In this document: one piece after another, positions 8,139 through 16,479 of the stretch
How the letters are laid out: each line of letters begins with the position of its first letter
Numbering within the stretch: position 1 is the stretch's first letter
IMG/VR virus record: IMGVR_UViG_3300009149_006183
Span: 1 to 64,000 of that record
Strand: one strand, 5' to 3'
Length of the DNA: 64,000 nucleotides
From: a virus
Made by a program: the position numbers and the translations under genes
Notes under the pieces: generated by a model
The model's database searches: none
Told to the model about the DNA's origin: nothing
Seen by the model: the letters and a program-made list of their open reading frames with translations, nothing else

Positions 8139-8851
8139 ACTATACCATAAACTTTTCCGATACTCTCTACTATCTCAAAATCTTCTCTAGTATCTATTTG
8201 GTAACTCTGGTATTTATCAGTTTTATATACTGATATTTTACCCCCTAGCCTATTATTATTTTGTATTAGTATATTATATTTAGTTATATATATATTCCCA
8301 TTATCTATTAGCGAAAAAGAGCTGTCTTTAATATCTTCCCTCATTGGACGGTCAAGATAATACATATTAGGACAAACGACCTCACTACCATAATCATTCC
8401 AAATAAAAGGATAATTAGGAGTAACCGTAACTAAACTGTCAGAGTCCTCCTGCTCCATCTTCTCTATACATCTATCAAGAAGATTATCATATCTTATTGG
8501 AGAAGTTGGTTGCAGCGTGACTATTAAATCAGCAGTAAAATTTAGACTATCTTGACACTCGACAATAGCGTGTCTCAAAACATCTTCATTTTTTATAGAT
8601 GGACCATTTAGCTCTTCTGGCCTATTAATGAATGTAGAGAAACTACTTTTATCATATTCTTTCCAGCTTTTTTTGACATAAGGACAACAACTAGACACGA
8701 CTATCCGATCTACATATTTACTTTTTTCTGCCGCCTTTACTGACCATAAGAAACAGGGCAAACCCATTAATGGCTTGTAATTTTTTCCCGGAAATCCAAT
8801 CGAATTCTTCCTAGCAATTACAATTGCCAATACTGTTTTATAATTAATCAT
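8135..8851 (-). CDS. neuA: CMP-nonulosonic acid cytidylyltransferase (NeuA-like)
   Basis: The 238-residue protein carries the CTP-binding signature ARKNSIGFPGKN (13-24), the LQPTSPIR segment and NGNIYIT plus QIDTREDFEIVE at the end, in the order found in CMP-sialic acid and CMP-legionaminic/pseudaminic acid synthetases. It activates the nonulosonic acid made by NeuB with CTP, yielding the donor for sialyltransferase-type enzymes. Length matches single-domain NeuA (220-240 aa). It is flanked by the KdsC/NeuB pair and by two DUF115/Maf-like genes. It overlaps the upstream gene by 8 nt. Confidence 0.9.
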   Translation of the reverse strand: MINYKTVLAIVIARKNSIGFPGKNYKPLMGLPCFLWSVKAAEKSKYVDRIVVSSCCPYVKKSWKEYDKSSFSTFINRPEELNGPSIKNEDVLRHAIVECQDSLNFTADLIVTLQPTSPIRYDNLLDRCIEKMEQEDSDSLVTVTPNYPFIWNDYGSEVVCPNMYYLDRPMREDIKDSSFSLIDNGNIYITKYNILIQNNNRLGGKISVYKTDKYQSYQIDTREDFEIVESIGKVYGIV

Positions 8852-9584
8852 TATCCAGTCTCTTCAAAAGATCTTCGTACTTTTCTTTTTTAAAACACTC
8901 TAAAATTCCACCAGAAGCGTTAATTATATTTATATTCTGGTCATTAGCGTGTCTCGCTAAATTCTTAAAATAATTTAAAAACGCCATGCTATGATGATCT
9001 ACAGGTTTTCCTCCAATACGCCCACAATTAGGAGCACAAAAATTAGTTTTTCTATCTAGCCTGTAAGGCTTTTTTTCTCCCTCAAATTGCCAAAAATATC
9101 TTTTATTTCCTGCATAACAGCAATCTGCTCCTAATAATATAATCGGGTCACACCCCATTATATAAGCAAGGTGTATAGCAGAACCAGTAGAAGTCCTTGC
9201 TCCTATAATCGGCTTTTTAGGATCTTTTGTAAAAACTAATCCGTCATCGTAATATTTATTTTCCTTCGGGACGTACCAAAACTTATGATCATACCAAACT
9301 TTATTTTTTATATGATTAGAGCATTTTTTCATTTTAGCCTTGTATAGCAAAGAAATACAAGATTTTAATTTGGGCAGATCTATTCTGTAATAGCTCCAAT
9401 TACTTACATCAGTATCATCCGTCACAAAGTAATTAGCAAAATTCACCTTGCAGATTCCCGAGTTGACCGCTATCGTGATATGTTTTTTAAGCGGAGTTAA
9501 ATCCTGAAAATGCAGGGACGGGCCTGCCCCTACGATAAAACAAGGCTTACCTGTGTGCTTATCCGCCAGATCCGACATTTTCAT
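8844..9584 (-). CDS. DUF115/Maf-like (MptE fold) protein 1
   Basis: The likely start is the ATG at 9584, which has AAGGGA seven nt upstream, giving 246 residues. A TTG at 9599 is an alternative. The protein shows GKPCFIVGAGPSL near the N-terminus and GARTSTGSAIHLAYIMGC followed by IILLGADCC, the two glycine-rich signatures of the DUF115/MptE-like fold. That family includes the Maf proteins that attach pseudaminic or legionaminic acid to flagellin, and also GT-related phage proteins. Placed directly before neuA, it is the best candidate for the transferase using the CMP-sugar. A pterin-kinase-like role is less likely here. Confidence 0.7.
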   Translation of the reverse strand: MKMSDLADKHTGKPCFIVGAGPSLHFQDLTPLKKHITIAVNSGICKVNFANYFVTDDTDVSNWSYYRIDLPKLKSCISLLYKAKMKKCSNHIKNKVWYDHKFWYVPKENKYYDDGLVFTKDPKKPIIGARTSTGSAIHLAYIMGCDPIILLGADCCYAGNKRYFWQFEGEKKPYRLDRKTNFCAPNCGRIGGKPVDHHSMAFLNYFKNLARHANDQNINIINASGGILECFKKEKYEDLLKRLDND

Positions 9585-10272
9585 TAAATATCCCTTCAAA
9601 ATTAATTTTATCGAAAACTTTAATTTGTCCCCTCAAGCTACAATCGAAAATATCGCACTTTTTATACTCTGCAAATTTTTTAAGAGCGACATATGCTTCT
9701 TGATTTTGCGAGAAAACAAATTGTTGCATAGTCACAGGAGCAATGTGCCCCTTTGTAGTCGGTTGATCTTCTTTTGCGTATCTTTGCCAAAAATGACTTT
9801 TATTATTTATTGTATAATGATCGCAACCTAATAAAAATATTTTTTTACAACCCATTTGAATCGCCAAATCTATTGCAGTTGGAACAGAGCTTACAAAAGA
9901 TAATTTATCTTCTTTAAAATCTATTTTACTACTTGAAAGTCTAGGAGAAAATACTAAAAAATCTTTAGGAATTTCATTATAATATTTTTTCCAAGAGTCT
10001 CGAATAATCCTAGTAGATTTACATCTCTTAACCTGCTCCCAATATGTCCACAATCTAACGGCAGAATCATTAGATATCCAATATCTATTCTCAACGCTAC
10101 CGTCATTCCAGGGCATAGCTATAATACTCGAATTTACTGATACGACGACGTTATCGAATATATTATTAAAATATTTCGAGTTTATTATATCAAAAAAACT
10201 CAAACCGGCACCGCAAATAAAACAAGAACCGCCAATATGTTTATCTTTTAATATATTATAGTATTTTAACAT
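9559..10272 (-). CDS. DUF115/Maf-like protein 2
   Basis: This 237-residue paralogue of the neighbouring gene keeps the same architecture. A weakened N-terminal loop GGSCFICGAGLSFFDI is followed by SSVPTAIDLAIQMGCKKIFLLGCDH, and both proteins share a WQ-containing loop after the second signature (NKSHFWQRYAK here). It overlaps the neighbour by 26 nt. The pair probably arose by duplication and may recognise different acceptors or sugars. Which one, if either, is catalytic cannot be told, though the degenerate PSL to LSF change in the first loop makes this copy the more divergent. Confidence 0.65.
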   Translation of the reverse strand: MLKYYNILKDKHIGGSCFICGAGLSFFDIINSKYFNNIFDNVVVSVNSSIIAMPWNDGSVENRYWISNDSAVRLWTYWEQVKRCKSTRIIRDSWKKYYNEIPKDFLVFSPRLSSSKIDFKEDKLSFVSSVPTAIDLAIQMGCKKIFLLGCDHYTINNKSHFWQRYAKEDQPTTKGHIAPVTMQQFVFSQNQEAYVALKKFAEYKKCDIFDCSLRGQIKVFDKINFEGIFNENVGSGG

Positions 10273-10273
10273 G

Positions 10274-10720
10274 TTATTCTAAATCTATGATTTCTCCCAA
10301 ATCCGACTCATTTAATTTTTTAGCTTTTTCGTTAATAATAGCGTTAGTGCAGATCTTTAAGTCCAAAGGATTAAACTTAATAAAAAAAAGATATTTATGT
10401 TCATTCTTATTATAAACTATTCTTTTTATTTTGCAATCTATAGTATCTTCATTTATATGTAATTTACCTTTTAGTTCACACTCCATTGGAGACAACTCTA
10501 TTGCTGTTTTATAATTAAAAATAGATAAATATTGTTGTATAGTTAGTGGGACATATATAGCAATTAAAGCAGAACGAGGTAATGATATATTTATATAAGA
10601 TATATCATCAATCAAAATTGTATGACCTTCAATAGAGACATAATCTTTGTTGGACGGGATACAGCACCTTAATATGTTATTACTATCTAACATATGAAAA
10701 TCCAGTCTTAAACACTGCAT
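10274..10720 (-). CDS. hypothetical protein
   Basis: I chose the ATG at 10720 (148 residues), which is preceded by AAGG nine nt upstream. An ATG at 10693 (139 residues) would reduce the overlap with the helicase gene from 38 to 11 nt and is also plausible. The protein looks like a small mixed beta domain (IPLTIQQYL, ELKGKLHINEDTIDCKIKRI). The pattern is reminiscent of PilZ-like or other beta-barrel domains, but no diagnostic motif is present, so I make no functional call. It ends just before the DUF115 pair. Confidence 0.55.
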   Translation of the reverse strand: MQCLRLDFHMLDSNNILRCCIPSNKDYVSIEGHTILIDDISYINISLPRSALIAIYVPLTIQQYLSIFNYKTAIELSPMECELKGKLHINEDTIDCKIKRIVYNKNEHKYLFFIKFNPLDLKICTNAIINEKAKKLNESDLGEIIDLE

Positions 10721-12635
10721 CTTCTTTAGCCTTAAGTAGCCCAGATTCAAAAAGAAACTGACTAGGATATGCCGGCTTATGTCTTAACTCTCGCTGTTTG
10801 TCTCTATACTTCCTATTTTGGCAATACGATAAATGAAGATGCTTTTTGGCCCTTGTCATCCCGACATAGCATAGTCTAGTTTCCTCTTCCAGTGCTTCTT
10901 TCGCCGCCGATGGGTTTGCGGCCCCTGTAATCGGCCACACATGAGGTAAAATCCCATGTTCTACCCCAACCATAAAGACAATAGGGAATTCCAAACCCTT
11001 ACTTGCGTGCAAAGTCATTAATGTCGCACTATTTTTATCATTCTCTTTATCGCTAGAAGCTATTAAAGATATATTTTGTAAATAGGCGTCTATACTCTTG
11101 TTCCCTTTACTGAACTCTGTCGCATTTATGATAAGCTCGCTAACATTATTTTTCCTGTCGAACAATTCACTTTCTTTTTTACAAAATGTATCGAGATGAC
11201 CCATATAGTCAAATTCGTTAACGAGATAAGATAGGCAGTCACCGGCATTTAGTTTTTCTAATTTCTTAGAAAATGTATTAAATATTTTCATAGAACCGTT
11301 CTTTACAGCAGCCCTATTGCTATAATCATCTATATTAGAACAAATATCCAATATAGAAGTGTTATGCTCCTTGCTTTTATTCTCTATCATTCCAATATTT
11401 ATACTGCCCAAACCGGGTATTATTTCAGCGACTCTGTGAAATGCCAAGATATCTTTTTTATTAGTTGCGAATTTTAAAAGAGCCAGGCAGTCTTTAATCT
11501 CTTTCCTATCAAAAAAGTTTTGACCACCTATAACAGTGTATGGGACTCCTGCGTTAGATAATGCTGTTTGTAAATCAAGAGACATTCTATTTAGTCTATA
11601 GAAAATAGCGATATCGGAGAAGTCCCAGCCGTAATTATTAACGTATTCTTTGATTTTAGAAGCTATCTGTTGGGCCTCATATGATGAATCAAAGAACGAA
11701 GAGCAATGAACGGGATCACCACTAGCGTTATCTGTTAAAAACTCATTCTTTAAATGCGTAGTATTATACTTTATAAGATTACTAGCCTTTTCTATTATCT
11801 GAGGAGTAGATCTATAATTTTTGGACAGCATAATCTGCCGACAATTATACTCTTCAATAAAATCTAATATATTTTTATATCTAGCACCACGAAAGCTATA
11901 TATGCTCTGCTCTACGTCCCCGATTAAGACTATATTAGCGTCTTTGCCGCCAAGAAGCTTGACCATCTTAAATTGTGCATAATTGGTGTCTTGAACTTCA
12001 TCTACCTGGATATATTTAAAATACCCTCTCAACTGATCTAATACTTTTTCATTACTTTCAAGCAGTCCAACGGTGTTATATAATAACCCTGTAAAATCGC
12101 AGGAATTATTTTCTGATAGTTGTTTTAAATACTCCTCCTCTATCTCTCTATATATAGAGTTCTCCGTATCGTCTAATATCTCTTCTGTGGTCATCAGAAG
12201 CTCCCTGGAGCGATTAAGATGGTCCACAATGCGAGATACGTCAATACTATTTTTTGTTTTGCTGTATGCTAGTTGTTTAATAATTTTTGAAATGTAGTCT
12301 TTCTGGTCAGAGTCATCCAGTATAGACATAGAATGATTATAACCTAATGTTCCTCCGAATACGCGTAACAAATTAGCACATAATGCGTGAAATGTCCCCA
12401 CAAACATTTTAGTATTATCATTACCGAGTCTACTAAATATTCTATTTCGCATTTCCTTAGCAGCCTTATTCGTGAATGTTATACTAAGAATACTACTAGG
12501 GGCGACACCGGATTCTATTAATTTAATAGTTCTTTCTACTAGCATAGTAGTCTTACCGGAGCCAGGAACGGAAGTTACAAGACATGGACCGTCAAGATGA
12601 TTAACGGCTTCGATTTGCTGCTCATTTAATTGCAT
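10683..12635 (-). CDS. UvrD/Rep/PcrA-type superfamily 1A helicase
   Basis: At 650 residues it has the full set of SF1A helicase motifs: Q-motif LNEQQIEAV, Walker A GSGKTT (25-30), TFTNKAAKEM (Ia), VDEVQDTN (II), GDVEQSIYSFRGA (III), LSKNYRST (IV), TLHASKGLEFPIVFMVG (V) and LCYVGMTRAKKHLHLSYC (VI). It should unwind DNA 3' to 5' in repair, recombination or replication restart. The start has GGAG seven nt upstream. The stop is TAG followed at once by TAA TAA. It is about 70 residues shorter than UvrD, lacking most of the C-terminal tail. Confidence 0.93.
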   Translation of the reverse strand: MQLNEQQIEAVNHLDGPCLVTSVPGSGKTTMLVERTIKLIESGVAPSSILSITFTNKAAKEMRNRIFSRLGNDNTKMFVGTFHALCANLLRVFGGTLGYNHSMSILDDSDQKDYISKIIKQLAYSKTKNSIDVSRIVDHLNRSRELLMTTEEILDDTENSIYREIEEEYLKQLSENNSCDFTGLLYNTVGLLESNEKVLDQLRGYFKYIQVDEVQDTNYAQFKMVKLLGGKDANIVLIGDVEQSIYSFRGARYKNILDFIEEYNCRQIMLSKNYRSTPQIIEKASNLIKYNTTHLKNEFLTDNASGDPVHCSSFFDSSYEAQQIASKIKEYVNNYGWDFSDIAIFYRLNRMSLDLQTALSNAGVPYTVIGGQNFFDRKEIKDCLALLKFATNKKDILAFHRVAEIIPGLGSINIGMIENKSKEHNTSILDICSNIDDYSNRAAVKNGSMKIFNTFSKKLEKLNAGDCLSYLVNEFDYMGHLDTFCKKESELFDRKNNVSELIINATEFSKGNKSIDAYLQNISLIASSDKENDKNSATLMTLHASKGLEFPIVFMVGVEHGILPHVWPITGAANPSAAKEALEEETRLCYVGMTRAKKHLHLSYCQNRKYRDKQRELRHKPAYPSQFLFESGLLKAKEDAVFKTGFSYVR

Positions 12636-12649
12636 TTTTTCTCCATCGT

Positions 12650-12907
12650 TTAATTGTGTAGGTATTCTTCAATATCTTCGAGAAAAAATACGCCACATCG
12701 TTCAAAAATTAGAGTATTACTATCATCATAAATTTTGATATGAGGAATCTCATCGATATTATGTTTATCGCAAAAATCTTGAGTGTCATCTTCTAGGGCA
12801 TCAATATAAATAAAATTATGTTTGTGCAAAAACCTAGATTTATTTAATTCATTATAGGAGATGGCACAATTCACACAATCTGGACTTGCAAAAAATAAAA
12901 TTTCCAT
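12650..12907 (-). CDS. thioredoxin/glutaredoxin-like protein
   Basis: This 85-residue protein has a redox motif CVNC at residues 11-14 after the first beta strand (MEILFFASPD), a second strand FIYIDAL, and the cis-proline segment EIPHIKIYDD, the arrangement of a minimal thioredoxin fold. It would reduce disulfides or supply electrons, for example to a ribonucleotide reductase. No reductase gene is in this window. It sits 14 nt after the UvrD-type gene's ATG region and 3 nt from the next gene, within the same minus-strand transcript. Confidence 0.82.
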   Translation of the reverse strand: MEILFFASPDCVNCAISYNELNKSRFLHKHNFIYIDALEDDTQDFCDKHNIDEIPHIKIYDDSNTLIFERCGVFFLEDIEEYLHN

Positions 12908-12910
12908 TAT

Positions 12911-13615
12911 TTAGACCATTTGACGTAAACTAAAAAATCCACTTTCAAAATCATCTGGACGTTCAGCAATCAATCCGTAAGTATGGGAGATACTCGATAT
13001 TGTATTAAAAATCTCATTTATGTCTTCTTCTGAAAAAGATTCAGCATTCTGACTTTTCCACACACCAACAAAATAAAATTTTTCGGCCAAAGATGTGTCA
13101 TTTCTTTTGATGATTTGTATACGGCAATTATTAGCTTCTAATTGACGATTGACATGTTCAACCAGTTTCATCCTTAGACTATCGATATTTCCATCATATA
13201 TATTTTGAGCAACCCTACTAAATGGATAATCATTAATTTTATTATTGATAGAGGACAGCACATCTTCTTGACCTTCGGCCTTTTTAATATCATCAGGGAT
13301 ATTGTTCTCGTCACCACATATTAATAAAAACTTCTCTTTTCCCTTAAAGGCTTCACAAGCCTGCAATATAAGATCGTCATTAAAGATAAAATCAAATCCT
13401 AGAAGATATCCTAACTCTTCGCCGGGGATAGCTAGGACTAGCTGCTTCCCAGTATCGAATTCTACTTTCCACTCTACTAAATTATTTACTTTAGTATAGT
13501 TAGTATCTAAAATTTTTACCTTCTTAGGTATTGCCTTGGGGATTGCATTTGCAGTTAGGGTTTTCTCCTCCGGGACATTCTCCTCCGCATGAGCATTTGT
13601 GTTTTGATTTTCCAT
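12911..13615 (-). CDS. hypothetical protein overlapping the upstream gene by 92 nt
   Basis: The 234-residue protein is not recognised. It starts with a disordered, Glu-rich tail (AEENVPEEKTL) and then a beta-rich domain (NLVEWKVEFDTGKQLVLAIP). A strong ribosome site (AAGGA, eight nt before the ATG at 13615) supports this start, although it lies inside the end of the upstream gene. Thus about 30 N-terminal codons overlap the Cys-rich tail of that protein in another frame. No catalytic motif is visible. Confidence 0.65.
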   Translation of the reverse strand: MENQNTNAHAEENVPEEKTLTANAIPKAIPKKVKILDTNYTKVNNLVEWKVEFDTGKQLVLAIPGEELGYLLGFDFIFNDDLILQACEAFKGKEKFLLICGDENNIPDDIKKAEGQEDVLSSINNKINDYPFSRVAQNIYDGNIDSLRMKLVEHVNRQLEANNCRIQIIKRNDTSLAEKFYFVGVWKSQNAESFSEEDINEIFNTISSISHTYGLIAERPDDFESGFFSLRQMV

Positions 13616-14411
13616 GATCTGTATCCTTCATTTTATTTACTATATGCTGTTTAAGCTCTTTCATTAAAAATTGTATAGCCTCTTCTTTATCTTTACTATC
13701 TCCATTGAGTCTAACTTGTGTCAAATCCATTAATGTCTGAGGATGAAAAACATGTAATAGAATATGATCATGATATGTCCTGTATGACCCGTCTGGACCA
13801 TCATTTATGCTATCCTCGGGAACGAATTCGGCCTCTATTTTTGATAGCATACCCCACCATCGGCCGGTGTCTTTTGTTGTTATTGGCTCTCCATCTTCTA
13901 TTTTTACCAAAGAACACTGGTCTCGCAAGACAACTAAAGGATCGTTTTTATAATGCTGTCTTAATGCGTGTATTTTAGGATTAAATTCTTCTGGTGGGAC
14001 GATCCCATATGTCCTACAGTTATAGGGTCTAGTAAGATGCTGACCGCATGTCCTTTTTTCTCGATCAAAGAAGACACAACCTTTAGTAACACTAGATGTT
14101 AAATAATTTTGCAACGACTTTTCTACTACAGATAGGACATCATTCGTGTCCCAGAATCGCAGAACGTATCTCCAAGTATTCAAAAACTCACAATATAGAA
14201 CCTGCGGGGTTTGAAATCTACAGCACCAGGCGGCACACCCATTTTCCTTATTTATATTGTCTAAACATCCTGTTGTCTTTGGGATTTTGCTATAGACACT
14301 AACTATCTTGTTGACAACCTTTCCGATACGAATATCGGTCAAGACATCTCTAATTAGTTGATAACCTTTAGGTCGTTTTTTAATATTTTCTTTTTTATTT
14401 TTATGTCTCAC
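13524..14411 (-). CDS. YkgJ-like Cys-cluster protein with Cys-rich tail
   Basis: The 295-residue protein has the clustered cysteines of the YkgJ/Fe-S or zinc-chelating family: NGCAAWCCRF, then YCEF, GCVFFD, TCGQH and LTRPYNCRTYG, the last matching the RPxxCRxY signature. Such proteins are assumed to bind an Fe-S cluster or zinc, with no established reaction. The last 30 residues form a separate Cys-rich segment (CSCGGECPGG, NCKCN) that could hold an additional metal. The start appears to be GTG, overlapping the upstream TAG by one base, with AAGGA 12-13 nt upstream. Confidence 0.7.
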   Translation of the reverse strand: MRHKNKKENIKKRPKGYQLIRDVLTDIRIGKVVNKIVSVYSKIPKTTGCLDNINKENGCAAWCCRFQTPQVLYCEFLNTWRYVLRFWDTNDVLSVVEKSLQNYLTSSVTKGCVFFDREKRTCGQHLTRPYNCRTYGIVPPEEFNPKIHALRQHYKNDPLVVLRDQCSLVKIEDGEPITTKDTGRWWGMLSKIEAEFVPEDSINDGPDGSYRTYHDHILLHVFHPQTLMDLTQVRLNGDSKDKEEAIQFLMKELKQHIVNKMKDTDHGKSKHKCSCGGECPGGENPNCKCNPQGNT

Positions 14412-15013
14412 TAAATATCTACTTCCTTATTTTCAAGACTATCATAATTGTCCAAATCTTCTGGGGTATCATCGTATTCATATTCTTCTATCTTATTAGT
14501 ACTCTTTTTATCAAACGTTATCATCAAACTGGTATCTTCTTTTTCTTTATTAACCAGTTTAGAGATAGCGTCTGAAGATGACAAAGAGTCTAATATTCTA
14601 TTTAACGCCTTTTTCACGATAGACTGTTTTTGCACGACTACTTCTGAAAACTCATCAGCACTTAATTCTTCCTTTAGAACTTCAATTAAAGAACCCTCAT
14701 CCAAAATATTCCATTTACCGCTATTTGTTTTGGAAGTCACTTTCCCAACACCTGGAAAATTTAGAGCCTTATGGTCGAATGCTTCTAAAGTTTTTGATAT
14801 AACGCCTTTGAATTTATCTTTTTTAGATAAAAGCTTCTCTATCTCTTCAGATATCGCTTTAGTTCTTTCTTTTTTAAGCCTTTCTAAAAAAGAAATCTTG
14901 CCGTCTATATCTTTTATAACTAATATAAGATCTTCTATTTCTATATCCGATTCCAGAGGTTCTACGTCTTCCGATTGAAGAATATCAAATATCTTTTTCT
15001 TATTTATAATCAT
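14411..15013 (-). CDS. Gam/Gp157-like coiled-coil protein
   Basis: The ATG at 15013 has GGAG six nt upstream and is preferred over a TTG at 15025, giving 200 residues. A long coiled coil (FLERLKKERTKAISEEIEKL) is followed by a short beta hairpin FPGVGKVTSKTNSGKWNI and an acidic C-terminus. This order (helical pair, then TKxGKxxW-like strand) is that of Mu Gam/Gp157 family proteins, which bind DNA ends or modulate host nucleases. Its place between RecB/Cas4-like nuclease and UvrD-like helicase genes supports a role in recombination. The assignment is by pattern only. Confidence 0.6.
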   Translation of the reverse strand: MIINKKKIFDILQSEDVEPLESDIEIEDLILVIKDIDGKISFLERLKKERTKAISEEIEKLLSKKDKFKGVISKTLEAFDHKALNFPGVGKVTSKTNSGKWNILDEGSLIEVLKEELSADEFSEVVVQKQSIVKKALNRILDSLSSSDAISKLVNKEKEDTSLMITFDKKSTNKIEEYEYDDTPEDLDNYDSLENKEVDI

Positions 15014-15043
15014 TTCTATCTCCAACTACGTCTATAATAAGAA

Positions 15044-15394
15044 TTATTCACTTTCTTCGGGAGCCAAACACATTACATTTAAAACGATAGCTGTCCTATC
15101 TAAATCCCCATCAAATGAAACAGAAGTAAAACTAGGAGAGATAACAAGATCTAACCCGCTTTCGCTCCTGGCTACAGCTACAGATTTAATCCCATTATTG
15201 ATAGATGCTGCACCGACACAACGCAAATTCGCCTTATTATGCTTCTGATAAACAACCAACACTGCCTTGGCTAAATTTTTTACATAGTTTTTAGCGGCAA
15301 GCTTGTCATCGAAATAGCCCTTTACAGCTAAAAATGTTGGGTCGTCTGAATCAACAAAACTCTTCTTCTTATTCCCGTCGTTTGTTTCTAACAT
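15044..15394 (-). CDS. SpoVS-like (Alba-fold) protein
   Basis: The central 75 residues align with stage V sporulation protein S: AKNYVKNLAKAVLVVYQKH, then LRCVGAASINNGIKSVAVAR, then GLDLVISPSFTSVSFDGD and RTAIVLNVMC. SpoVS proteins (about 86 aa) are small dimeric Alba-like nucleic-acid-binding proteins. This one adds an N-terminal extension of about 30 residues and a short acidic tail. It probably binds DNA or RNA. Since it lies in the recombination cluster, a role with replicating DNA is plausible. A ribosome site AGGAG precedes the ATG. Confidence 0.78.
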   Translation of the reverse strand: MLETNDGNKKKSFVDSDDPTFLAVKGYFDDKLAAKNYVKNLAKAVLVVYQKHNKANLRCVGAASINNGIKSVAVARSESGLDLVISPSFTSVSFDGDLDRTAIVLNVMCLAPEESE

Positions 15395-15450
15395 ATTCTT
15401 TCTCCTAAATAATTAAAACTACAACTTATTACAACTTCTATCGGAAATTT

Positions 15451-16479
15451 TTATAATAAAGTTCCATAAAAGTTTTTTCTTTTCGTGTGCAAATTCTGGT
15501 CGTCCCATATTTTAGAGCTATGGCAGATATCTTTGAATGGACAATGAGAACACTCATAATCATCTTTTTCCGCCGGTCGTGGCGGTGGCAATAGCTTTAA
15601 ATCGGTCATATTATTCATCGTCTCAACTTGCTGTTTAATTTGGCTGAATATTAGATCAGTATCTTTATCTATTTTATAAGCAGCGAGAGCGGAAGTATTT
15701 TTATTTTCATATATTAAAACACCATAATCTAAATCTAGTATATTAGCATAAATAACCAATTGTATTCTATAATCAAGACCTGGGCCTTTTCTCATTAACT
15801 GCTGAAATCTGTAATCATTTGCTGTTTTCATATCAACGACAACTGGAGTCGCTGGAAGATGATCGATATTAAAAGCTAAAGATGTTCCTCCAAATCGTTC
15901 TTTATTAAAATTAGAAAAATCTAATATCATATCAGCGTGACCGTATAAGTTTAGATCTACATCTCTAACGGCTACCTCTTGGTATTTAAAATCTTTATTC
16001 CCACAATGGCAAACCTTTGGCTTAAAACAACCGATCTTATCATCTATTCCATACCTCCGAGGTTTGTCTATTTTCGAAATATCAAAATCATGGGCTGTGT
16101 TAGATTTTAAAGCCGGGGATGAAGAAGATATGTCACGGTCTAGAAAGAGTTCGCACATTGGATTTGTGCATTCCCAGATGCCCCTTAAGACGCCTATCTC
16201 TTCGAAATAGACAGTCCAACGCTCATGCATATTATGTCCCTTGTCAAATAGCCGTACAAGCTTACTCTCTATTTCTGTAGATTTAGATTTTAGAAAACCT
16301 CTTTCCTCATACCTTAGATACTGCATAAGCCTAAGACATTTACCGAAAGCCGATGGGTGATATTTTTCGTATCCTCTTGGTCCACCATTAGTGTGTTTCC
16401 ATCTAGCATAAGTATCTACAACACCCGTTATCGCACTTATTTCTGGGGGAACAACAAAAAAACTATCATTAGAAGCCAC
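15451..16479 (-). CDS. Cas4/RecB-like PD-(D/E)XK exonuclease with Fe-S cysteines
   Basis: The 342-residue protein shows the RecB-family active site: GHADMILD, then VVVDMKTAND (D-x-K), then the QLVIYANIL helix with the QxxxY motif. Four cysteines fit the Cas4/AddB iron-sulfur staple: one early in HPSAFGKCLRL and three in CSHCPFKDIC near residues 311-320. An insertion with CTNPMC and CHCGNK adds a likely zinc site. It would process DNA ends 5' to 3', feeding RecA or UvsW. The start is GTG with AGGAG eight nt upstream. It overlaps the primase gene by 11 nt. Confidence 0.83.
   Translation of the reverse strand: MASNDSFFVVPPEISAITGVVDTYARWKHTNGGPRGYEKYHPSAFGKCLRLMQYLRYEERGFLKSKSTEIESKLVRLFDKGHNMHERWTVYFEEIGVLRGIWECTNPMCELFLDRDISSSSPALKSNTAHDFDISKIDKPRRYGIDDKIGCFKPKVCHCGNKDFKYQEVAVRDVDLNLYGHADMILDFSNFNKERFGGTSLAFNIDHLPATPVVVDMKTANDYRFQQLMRKGPGLDYRIQLVIYANILDLDYGVLIYENKNTSALAAYKIDKDTDLIFSQIKQQVETMNNMTDLKLLPPPRPAEKDDYECSHCPFKDICHSSKIWDDQNLHTKRKNFYGTLL

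Noticed and set aside
14448-14978. 176-codon antisense open frame opposite the Gam/Gp157-like gene
   Set aside because: The Ser/Leu-rich sequence is the expected mirror of an acidic/Lys-rich gene, and the sense gene has a good ribosome site and coiled-coil pattern.
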